A DNA stretch of 64,000 bases from positions 496,001-560,000 of the forward strand of contig NC_090132.1 of the NCBI RefSeq assembly GCF_040581485.1. The letters run 5' to 3'. The position numbers and the translations under genes were made by a program. The notes under the pieces were generated by a model. That model had not been told where the DNA came from, made no database searches, and was given only the letters and a program-made list of their open reading frames with translations. Shown here piece by piece: positions 1 to 9,017 of the stretch (positions are counted from its first letter, which is position 1; every line of letters begins with the position of its first letter). Origin of the DNA: Linepithema humile. Taxonomy: Eukaryota; Arthropoda; Insecta; Hymenoptera; Formicidae.

Positions 1-2355
1 ACCACCAATATCACAATTAAGGCCCATATTTAGAACAGAGAAACAAATAAAAAAAAGATTATTTTGATGAAGAATAATGTGTTGAATTTCTGCAAAAATA
101 GGACAGGAATTTTCGTCCGTTCCACAAACCAATACCATTTTGGATTGATACCGAGTGCCTTTATAATTAACAAAGTTTGTAATAAAAGAATGTGGATCAC
201 GAAGTATATTAGTTGGCAAGAATGGTGCAAAATAGTTAAAGCGATCGTGTTTAGTAATATTAATATTTCCTGATCCTACTTCAAAAGTTGGAATAATACT
301 TTCCTGAGCCATTAGTTTATAACAAAACGAAAGTTGATAACGAGTAGCAATGGAAAAAGCAATATTTTTTCTTGACGTTATAACTTTAGCAATTTTCTTA
401 AGAGCTTTATGAAATCCTTCAAGCCTCATCGCAGATAATAAAATAAGTGGACCAGATTGCATCATGACGCGTGAATAGTGAACAAGATGATGATGTTTTG
501 GTTTTAAACGTTCGTTCGTGCATTTCATATATTGGTTATGGTGTTCCAAAACTAATACTTTAAATGCAGAAGCAAAATCGTCTGACACTGATCTACTTTG
601 CAAAAGTTCAAGAATTTCTTTTAATAACAAATACAATTTCCAAAATGGATCATTATATGATTTCACACAATGTCCAATAATAACACCGAAAAGTCTACAA
701 AAGATAAACATTTCTGAGGCTGTCATTTTTAGTTTGCTTTTTGTTGCAAAATCATTATCAATATAAGGTGGTTTATTTTGTACACCAGGACCATAATGAA
801 ACATTTGCACACTGTGATTGAGATTTGACAAGTTAAAATCACCGATGTCAATAAAATGACTTATTATTGGAATCATATCATAGTGAGCAATACCTTCTAA
901 AACATCATGCATGATGTCAACATAAGCATTATCAGTCACATGAAATGAATTGACTTCATTAAAGACGCATTCTTCTGTAATTCCAGTAAGTGAACTATTT
1001 TCTAAGGCTAAATCAGTTACATAAGATGTATGTGTTCTGAGAACAGTTTCGTCTTCAAGACAGGTAGTTCCACAAAGAGTGCGATGTAATTTGCAAAATC
1101 TACATGCATAGTTAGCACGAAAACTTTGAAGAAAACCACACATAGCATGGAGTCCTAAATTGTCGCCAAATAGTAAACCTAGTACAAAGTAGATTTTATG
1201 GATATTACCGTTTATAGTAACTGTTATCCCGTTTTGTTCTAAAAAATTAAGCTCCTCAATCAAAGGTGCAAATATTTGTTTGTTCCCAAATTCTTTTCGG
1301 TCTTGAGATTGAAACAAGAGAACTAAGAAAATATTCTCCAAACGAGATATGCATTCAGGTGGCAGACAGGGTACGTAACAATATACTCCTCCAAGAGCAG
1401 CACTATGAGATCCCAATGGATTATTCACTTCCCAATCATCATAATAAATAAAAAGTGGTAAAACAATAGCATTACTGTCAAAGTTCTTTCTCTTCTGACA
1501 CCAAAGTTTAGATTGAATAAAGTTCTTTACACTATCTGAATCTTTAAGTGAATTAATGTAATGCATTGTAGCAGTAAATGCATCAGGCAGTTCAAAAAAT
1601 TGTTGTAATACCTGTCTCAAAGGTATGAAATAACTATAAACGTCTTTAACTTTTTCAACAAGAAATGATCCAGTATCTTTACATACCCTTCTGTTACCTA
1701 TGCAATACTTAATAGGAGCTATATAATTAGTAGAAGACTTAAAATATTTAACACGTTGGTACTCATTCTGAAGATGGTTGAATGAATGTTCTAGACAATC
1801 CAATATTGATGTTATATCTTTCATTGTTTCATTATCAGAACCAAGTGTATTTAAGTGTGAAACAATTTTTTCTTTTAAAATGGAACTATGGCGACTTATT
1901 AGAAATATAATATCATCAATAATGGATTGAATATGGTTTCGTGGGATTGAAGGTTTATTATATAATTTTGCAACAAAAGCATTACTGCGATCTTTTATAA
2001 TAGACTCATTGTCAATAAGAGTTATTTCACGCAAATAATTTTTGGCACCAATTTCTGTTGATAATATATCAGAATTACTTGTATTAACCTGGTTAATACA
2101 TTCATTAAAAATTTCAGCGTTATTACAATCAATACGATGTTCATGAGTAGACTTAATAGTAGACCAAGCAGGAAAATTATGATTAGGTCCAACTAAATGT
2201 TTTCGCAATGAATTTCGCAACGACCATTGTCGATAACATCCATTTTCACCACATTTAAAAACTGTGAATGAATGAGCACGATGTTTAAAATCAAAATGCA
2301 TAAATAAACCATTGACAGATGTTTCTGTTTTTTTACATAAAAAACACTTAGGCAT
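1..2355 (-). CDS. Transposase-like protein with two C2H2 zinc fingers (partial, runs off left edge)
   Basis: A single uninterrupted frame of 785 codons starts at the ATG at 2355 and is still open at base 1, so the C-terminus is missing. Residues 4-25 form a C2H2 zinc finger (C4, C7, H20, H25) and residues 35-59 a second one (C35, C40, H53, H59), which suggests nucleic-acid binding. Further on are a FGDNLGLH block (D398), a CRFC pair (C418, C421), a VDIMHDVLEGI block (D480, H483, E487) and RLEGFHK (E646). GD, CxxC, DxMH and RxE-K/H blocks in this order are typical of transposase-derived proteins of CACTA/CMC type and of a large set of uncharacterised arthropod and fish proteins with an MHDVLEGV motif. 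Assigning D398, D480 and E646 as a DDE triad is my inference. No stop or frameshift is visible, unlike most dead transposons. It lies 31 bases behind the SAMD3-like gene on the same strand, in the +1 frame relative to it. The 26 bases before the ATG look like a splice acceptor. Confidence 0.85.
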   Translation of the reverse strand, partial: MPKCFLCKKTETSVNGLFMHFDFKHRAHSFTVFKCGENGCYRQWSLRNSLRKHLVGPNHNFPAWSTIKSTHEHRIDCNNAEIFNECINQVNTSNSDILSTEIGAKNYLREITLIDNESIIKDRSNAFVAKLYNKPSIPRNHIQSIIDDIIFLISRHSSILKEKIVSHLNTLGSDNETMKDITSILDCLEHSFNHLQNEYQRVKYFKSSTNYIAPIKYCIGNRRVCKDTGSFLVEKVKDVYSYFIPLRQVLQQFFELPDAFTATMHYINSLKDSDSVKNFIQSKLWCQKRKNFDSNAIVLPLFIYYDDWEVNNPLGSHSAALGGVYCYVPCLPPECISRLENIFLVLLFQSQDRKEFGNKQIFAPLIEELNFLEQNGITVTINGNIHKIYFVLGLLFGDNLGLHAMCGFLQSFRANYACRFCKLHRTLCGTTCLEDETVLRTHTSYVTDLALENSSLTGITEECVFNEVNSFHVTDNAYVDIMHDVLEGIAHYDMIPIISHFIDIGDFNLSNLNHSVQMFHYGPGVQNKPPYIDNDFATKSKLKMTASEMFIFCRLFGVIIGHCVKSYNDPFWKLYLLLKEILELLQSRSVSDDFASAFKVLVLEHHNQYMKCTNERLKPKHHHLVHYSRVMMQSGPLILLSAMRLEGFHKALKKIAKVITSRKNIAFSIATRYQLSFCYKLMAQESIIPTFEVGSGNINITKHDRFNYFAPFLPTNILRDPHSFITNFVNYKGTRYQSKMVLVCGTDENSCPIFAEIQHIILHQNNLFFICFSVLNMGLNCDIGG

Positions 2356-2386
2356 GACGCTAATGAAATACTTTTGGAAAAAAGAT
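2356..2386 (-). promoter_or_regulatory. 31-base inter-ORF spacer with splice-acceptor-like sequence
   Basis: On the minus strand the spacer starts as a pyrimidine-rich run and ends in TATTTCATTAG followed by CGTC and the ATG of the transposase-like frame. That is a good match to a 3' splice site (AG at 2361-2360). The distal frame could therefore be reached by alternative splicing into its own start exon, or be the second cistron of a bicistronic mRNA. No promoter is visible in so short a gap. Confidence 0.4.
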
Positions 2387-3355
2387 TTATAATCTTTTGT
2401 ATTCTTTAATCAAAGCAAGAACACTACAAGTGAGTTGAGAGTTTTTATGCTTATCCCACAAAGTTTCAAAATTGTATACAGCTCTTTGCAAAAACATGAA
2501 GAGTTGCCTTATTTCGAGAGGATATTCAATATTTAAAGCAGTACATATTTTAAAAACGAGGTCTATACCTTTCAGTGGTGTTTCTACTTCATATCGCAAG
2601 TTGTTGATTACAACAAAGCACTGATGAATTTCATCAAAGCTGGGACCAACTATCACTGTAATGGGCTGCGAGGTCACACCAAATGATCGCAATTTTTTCG
2701 TACGCTCTTCTAATCTTGCATCCAAATCAGTAATCGTCTGCAGAATATTAACGTATTTTTAGAATAATATTAAAATAATTAACTTATAATATGGTATATA
2801 GGCTTTAATTCAACAAAAAATGCAACATAAAAAAAGAAAGATTGAAAAGTAAAATCAATTTAATTGTATATTTACCTTCACATGTAAAAGAAATGCTTCT
2901 TCACATTCTTCCCTAGAAGGTCTCCAATCTCTTGGTTTACCTTTTTTAATCGTGATTACAGGGAACAAATGAGGCATTAACGATATAATTGCAACTTTGG
3001 TGCCCTCTATAGAAATATGAATAATTATATTACAAATATAATCATAATATATACATATCATAATAGCAACATAATATATATATAAATATATTACAAAATA
3101 AGTTGAATATAAAATCGCTACACAATATCACTGTAAAATGAGACATTATTAAAATCTTACCAGGTGTCAAAACATTATCCAAACGCTTTTTAGCTTTAAA
3201 ATTCACTCTGTCAGTTATAAATTCTGATAATTTTGGCCAAGCAATATAAAGTTTTAAACCGTGTTCTGGATGTAATATTTCAAAATCTTGTTCCAGCTTA
3301 AAATAAAACATATATTTCTGTATAATATATAACATTTTATTTGATTTTATATAAC

Positions 3356-3408
<53 letters not shown>

Positions 3409-5640
3409 TATATTATACTCACTAATAGATAACCTAATGGATCAGAGAGAGCTGGAAACTGATCTATATACTCATAACAAGGCTGACTATTAGTTATAAG
3501 ATCTTGAACTCGTTTTTTTGAAGTTTGAGACCAATATGTAGTGACTTTTTGCCATGGTCTAGAATTATTCTTCAGCCATAACAAATATTCTTCATAATTA
3601 GCAATGTCAGCGTCACTCAACTCATCTACAAAAAACGCAATAATAAATATTAATGATACTCTTCATTTTACAATAATTTGTTATCACATAGGTACACGTA
3701 CAGAACATAAACACAGACATGTACAATATATACTGCTGATATAAATATCACTAAATTCATTTTTCTCGCAATATATTTAAACTTTTCTCAGTAGAACTTA
3801 CTTTCAGTCACAGCTGTTACAACAGGTATAGTAGACTTTAAAGATAACAAACCAGCTTTGATAAGTTGTCTTCGTGTGGAATAGTATTTTGTGATTATTT
3901 TACCTCTTCCTTGTGACTCTCCTTTCTTATGCTTTATATACCAGACACTCTGCAAGAACAAATAATGTTAACAAAATAATTCCAGACCAAAATAGCAATA
4001 TGTAAATTGTACATTTATATGTTTATTTTTGTTATTTATATATACGTATTTTATTGTTTTATTATTATTATTAATGTTATTATTACTGTATTATACACGA
4101 ACTAAACTTAACTTACCTTTTCTTCAGTAGGAAATAATTTTTGTACTTCTTCGCTTAAAAATAATGCTCTGCTGCTTGTAATACTGCAGTTTATGTTAGG
4201 TGACAGCTCATTACTAACAATTAATTTTGCAAGCTTATTTCGCATATCATTATTCAACCTTTTTTCTTTTTGGTATGAACTTAGCACCAATAAGCCTTCT
4301 TCAGATTTTTTTAACACAGCTTCAAGATTCTGCAATAATAAACACAATAATAAGAAACATAACAAATTTAAATATTTTTATTTTAATATATTCTTCTTAC
4401 ATATTCATCATCAGTCAGATGTCGTTTCACCCCTAATTGATTTTCTTTATTTTCAAGTAATACATCTAGTCAGAAAAGTTATTATTTATAATAATAGTTA
4501 ATATTAAACATATATATAATTAGATTAAGATTAACATAAGAATGTTTTGTTCTCACCATTAAGTTCACTAGTAGCGACAGAGACATTGTCCGAAATACTC
4601 TGCTGAGTTTCAGGCAATGATTGTAGGTAGTATATAATATCTTGATTGTGTATATTGCTCTCTATATTTTTCTGCTTTATAGGATTTTCTACTTGTTCTT
4701 GTTGTGCAGCTAGTGACTGTTGTTCATGATTAATTGTATTAGAATTTTCTTCCGGATGTAACTGTTGAATCTTGGCAAACATTTATATCAATATATTAAT
4801 GTTATTTATATGGTAAGGTAGATTGCCTTACTCGACAAAGTAATGTGAAGAAAAGTAGAATGTTAAATGAATACCTCTCTTTCATTTAGATATTGTTTCA
4901 TAACAATACTTTGAAATTTTCTTCGCGGTCCTATGTTTGGGATTAAACTCTTAAGATCTTCTTCCGTTAAAATATTCAATTGATCTGCTTCAATTTCTTG
5001 AGCTAAAATTAAAGCAAGTAGAAGATAAAAAAACATGATATATTAGAGTTAAATATTAGACAGCGCAATATGTATCAATAAAACTATAAATTTTCTTAAT
5101 CACTCGCTAAACGATAAGATAACCATCCCAAGTAGCAAGGGTACATCATTTGACATCATAATAACGTCATAAGGACTTTACTACCTGGGAAAGAAAATGG
5201 ACGTAGGAATATCTGAACCGAGCATATTTCCGCAGGGTTGAAGCTTGAGGGAAAAGAAGGGATATGATTAATCAAGATGACGATGACGATTAATTATACG
5301 AAATAACGATATGGTTACGTATTCCGTATTCATGTACGAAATACATTACCTTAAATCCCAACGATGGCTCGGTTAAAATCATGTCAATGGGACGTGAAAA
5401 TAGATATATCGTGTGTTATATGTACGCAAAATCTCATCAATCAAGATGGTTGCAATGGATTTTCCCTTCATTCCTCAGATTTCACTCCCCTCGTCCAAAC
5501 GAGTCCAAGTTATACGTTACTCTTACCATTTTTATCAAAAATAAATTGACTTACTTACCTGTAAAGTTCGCTATTATTTCAGGAGAAAATCCCCATTTAG
5601 TTAATAAATAATATGTACTACACGCACTTGTGCTCGACAT
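2387..5640 (-). CDS. SAMD3-like SAM-domain protein, ten exons
   Basis: Minus-strand exons, in order: 5640-5559, 5002-4875, 4761-4557, 4465-4401, 4329-4117, 3949-3802, 3625-3423, 3296-3161, 3006-2876, 2737-2387. All introns are GT-AG, with donors mostly GTAAGT/GTGAGA-like, and all phases join in frame to give 553 residues and a TAA stop. Residues about 10-66 are a SAM domain, from LLTKWGFSPEIIANF in exon 1 to LTEEDLKSLIPNIGPRRKF in exon 2. Residues about 71-145 are polar and Q/E/N-rich, probably disordered. Exon 7 carries YEEYLLWLKNN...W..V..YW, and exon 10 carries GIDLVFKICTALNIEYP...FMFLQRAVY. Both are hallmarks of the proteins usually annotated as sterile alpha motif domain-containing protein 3-like. 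SAM domains usually mediate protein-protein assembly, and the function of this family is unknown. The start is the ATG at 5640, just ahead of the SAM fold. Exon 3 could begin at 4770 instead, adding three residues. The downstream zinc-finger transposase-like frame suggests they form one module. Confidence 0.85.
3358..3407. repeat. (AT)n microsatellite in intron 7
   Basis: About 25 uninterrupted AT units lie inside intron 7 (3297-3422) of the SAMD3-like gene, just downstream of its donor. It is simple sequence, likely length-variable, and does not disturb either splice site. Confidence 0.95.
5126..5190. repeat. 65-bp terminal-inverted-repeat remnant in intron 1
   Basis: TCCCAAGTAG at 5126-5135 and CTACCTGGGA at 5181-5190 are inverted copies matching at 9 of 10 positions. 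The inside holds a smaller imperfect dyad (TGACATCA...TAACGTCA, 5151-5169). It looks like a tiny non-autonomous element or its remnant. I see no clear target-site duplication. It lies inside the 556-base first intron of the SAMD3-like gene. Confidence 0.4.
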
Positions 5641-5904
5641 GATCTCAAAAACAAGCTTCGAAAGACAAGGAGAAAACGTTTATACCTTCGATGTAGCACG
5701 TAGCATGTAGCACTGCGTATCACCGCTGCGCCACTATCGCGCCGTCGATGTTCTTTTTAAAAAGCGCGTATTTTCAATCGATTGATATATCGGCTTATCT
5801 TGTGCGCCTAAGACATTCCGATATTCATTGCCAGTTCAAAAGTCGATGGCACACGTAACGTGAAATGTATCATTGTTGAGCAATACTTATATGCCTTTGC
5901 TAAG
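5641..5904 (-). promoter_or_regulatory. 5' flank of the SAMD3-like gene
   Basis: This is the region upstream of the ATG at 5640 and should hold the 5' UTR and promoter of the gene pair. It contains short local repeats of the word GTAGCA (5692-5714) and a 12-base palindrome CTTTTTAAAAAG near 5753-5764. No TATA box at a sensible distance and no transposon terminus could be identified by eye. The assignment rests on position only. Confidence 0.3.
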
Positions 5905-6235
5905 TAAGATATATCAGATAGCTAGGACAGCAAACCTTTTTTGTATAGTAGCAAATTTGATAGCAAACATAGTTTCAGCAAATATGGTTTGCTATGGCAA
6001 AGACAATTTTCTTTTCCATACATGTATCAGGTAGCTGAGACAGTTAACTTTATGTTGCTAAATAAAATGACTGTAACAGACATGCGATCATCTACAAATT
6101 TTGCTACTATGCCGACGTATTAGCAACAGCAGCAAATATTTGTTATATAGTAGCGATTTTGGTTGTTACAGCAGCAAATACAGTTTCAGCAAACCATGAT
6201 TAGTTGTGGCAGCAGCAATTTTTTTTTCCGTGTAC
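5905..6235. repeat. Degenerate duplicated repeat rich in AGCAAA/CAGCAA
   Basis: Two diverged copies of the same unit are recognisable. Copy 1 (about 5909-6017) runs from a TATCAGATAGCTAGGACAG-like start through AGTTTCAGCAAATATGG to a T-run ending TTTTCC. Copy 2 (about 6024-6229) has the same start word (TATCAGGTAGCTGAGACAG), an extra internal stretch, then CAGTTTCAGCAAACCATG and a T-run ending TTTTTTCC. Corresponding 3' parts are about 212 bases apart. This probably reflects an old tandem or nested insertion of a non-autonomous element upstream of the gene pair. The short reading frames across it are not coding. Confidence 0.55.
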
Positions 6236-8955
6236 TTATCGCATCTTTCCAATTTTTAATATATTTTTTAAAAATTAAGCTTTAAATTAAAATTGTACTC
6301 GAAAGTTAATCATTTTTTGGTCACCGTACATAGATTGTAATAATTTATTCACAATTAGCAAACGAAAATTATCGTTCCGAGATCTTACGGGTGAATTACC
6401 GGAAAAGAGCACTTTACACGGTAAATTACCCTGATCCTGATCACCGCCACAAAATCCCGGCGTTTCTCTCGCCCGCGAGCCACGCTTCGCACGTCTTAAA
6501 ACACGGACTGTGCTTCCTCCAGTATAGTAAATGCTCCGAAGTACAAAGTAAAGCGCTTCTCTCGGAGGTCGGCCTCTCTTTCGTCCGGCAAGGGGCACCG
6601 ACTTTATATCCCGGGCCGTTTTATGGGGAACGCACGGAGCGCTAATAGAATGCGGATAAATCCGTTCGCGTGAGCGTTTAGTGCGGGAATCGTGCCCCGC
6701 TTTAATTCCACCGCGCTACTTTTTTTTTGTGGCGACTCATTACGGTTGCCGATTGCGGTGTTATTTGTGAAACGACGATGAACAGTCATCGGAGTTAGAC
6801 GAATGGAACGTTAGAGGAAAAAAGATGTTTGTCGGTGTAGAAAAGAAACGAGCATGGAACGGGGAAGAGAAAGGGACGGTATGTCGGCTACGTTTGGCGT
6901 CGATGTGTGTTATTGTGTCGCATTAATTATAAACGACGCGAAACAGCGATTAAGCCGGTAGAAATCACGGACAACGATTTAGTCGCCGTGTACGAGTTTG
7001 CAGATGCACGTTTGCGTTAAGATTAAGCGATAGCGACATTCCTGGCGTGATAATGTAAAATATATCGCGTTTTATTAGTTGCGCTTAAAAGGCCGTAAAA
7101 TCACGTATGTGCGTTGCATTAATATTAAGGTTTATTCAGTTTATTTTTCAAACGGAAAAAGATTCGAAACATCATCGAGACGGATTAACTTTTCCCATTT
7201 TAGAAGAGAAACATAACTTTGCAAAATAAATGCTTAAAAATTAATATATATATTTTTTTTGCGAAAAAAAAATTAGAAGATCGAGAATTACGGCGAAATA
7301 AAACGTTTTGTATCGGAAATACGTAAATACACGTTTATCGATAACAATTCGCGTTAATTCGGATAGGAATAAAGTGACCATCTTGATCGTTTATCTGCAA
7401 ACGGTCTCGCTTACGATCAGACGAAGAGTAGGAGGATAAGGTGAATCGTAATCTACGCCCCCAGCGTGCGAATCGTTTCTCGTCGTTACATCTCGTCCTT
7501 CCTACGAGGATGCCACTTTAAGACGAAGCGATCGGTCGCGTGCGCGAATCCCGCGTTATCCGCACGGCGCATCATCGATTTTTTCTTTCTTCTTGGATAC
7601 GCGTCGCTTTCACGCATATTTTCCGCTTCACGCGGATATATTTCTCTCCCTCATTCCATTCTTCACTATCCTTTCTTCTTCCGCGCGTGAATTCCCGTAA
7701 GTTTTTCTTCGATTTCGACTCCGAGAAAAAGGGTATACGCGCGGGCAAAAGGATGGAGGAGCCGACTGATTCGATGCGGAAAGTGAGTTTTCTTCCGCAG
7801 GGCTCCGTTCGCCCTCTTCCCTTCGTTTTTTCCTTTCTCTTTAATACGCCGCGTGAAAGTATACTGCATAGGCGCAGCATATCTAACTCAAATTTTAGCT
7901 TGCCGCATCTGGAGAATTTTATTCTTCGTCTTAGATTTCTAAAGTGATTTAGATTTTTCTCTTTTCTGAACCAGCTACTTTATTTTCTGTAGTTATATTT
8001 AAATAGATTTTTGCAATTTCTTGTTGCGCTTTCAATGTATTAGACATACTTACTTGCATTATTTTTTTTAAGTACCTATTTATATTTATATATTCAGGTA
8101 CATTTCTTTTAAATACATGTGCTATATTTATGAAAAATCAAGTACGCCTATGGAAGGGAAACGCGCGTATACGTCTCCAGCGCCGGAGGTGGCACTCAGC
8201 CTTCGGGATAAGTTCGTTAGGGACTCTACCCGCTGCTGTCTTCTCCTCAAGACACTCCCGAAGGACGAAGGGTCCTTCGGAACTTCGCGAGGCCACCCGT
8301 TCCACGCCCTCATCCCGGACTCCGGTGCTCTTCCCTTCGCCGCCTGTCGTCTAATTTCCAGTTCTTCGACGGCCGTTTAATTTCGGAAATTTATGAGCCC
8401 TTGGCTTCTTCTCGGTCGCACGTGAAGGATGTGGTGCAAAGTAATGGGGCATAATTAATATGATTTTCAACGCGAGGAACACACGAATGGATGTTAATGT
8501 CGACAGTGGTTGAATCAATGGGTTCTGTTAGTATCATTTAAAGCACAAATCTTGTATATCAAAATTTTTCATTAAATTTATATTATTTTTTTGAAGATTA
8601 ATTTCGCTCAATTTCGAAAAAAGATCAAATAACGCAAATCATTAGCTCCAAATCTTTTTAAAGATCTGAACATGTTTAAATGATCGTAATTAAATGGAAT
8701 TAGATTCATCGTTTCAATTTCAATTTCAGCGTAAACAAATTAATCTCAACATTTTTTTCTATCACGGGAATACGTGATTGTATCTCTTTTTTTCCACGAA
8801 GGGTAGGCTGAACAGATTAATTTAAGCGCGCTTGGGCGTTCCAACTTTTTTAAGAGAAAATGCGACTCTCGATCGACACGCGATGGCATCGATCGATGCA
8901 GCGGGATGAATCGGTGCTCAGATTACTCGCATTTTGCCTCCTTGCCAGGGCTGTT
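6236..8955. other. Non-coding stretch with CpG-rich islands
   Basis: Alternating AT-rich and CpG-rich sequence. The GC-rich patches at 6400-6700, 7440-7800 and 8150-8390 give several stop-free frames on both strands, but none has a coding-like composition or splice structure I can support. A perfect 9-bp stem CCGAAGGAC / GTCCTTCGG is present near 8267-8289. I see no gene here. Confidence 0.5.
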
Positions 8956-8956
8956 T

Positions 8957-8970
8957 TCTCTCTCTTTCTT

Positions 8971-9014
<44 letters not shown>
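8957..9014. repeat. (TC)n microsatellite
   Basis: An interrupted TCTTT/TCTTTC start passes into about 20 pure TC units from about 8975 to 9014. The reading frames crossing it on both strands (Leu/Ser or Arg/Glu runs) are artefacts of the repeat. Confidence 0.95.
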
Positions 9015-9017
<3 letters not shown>

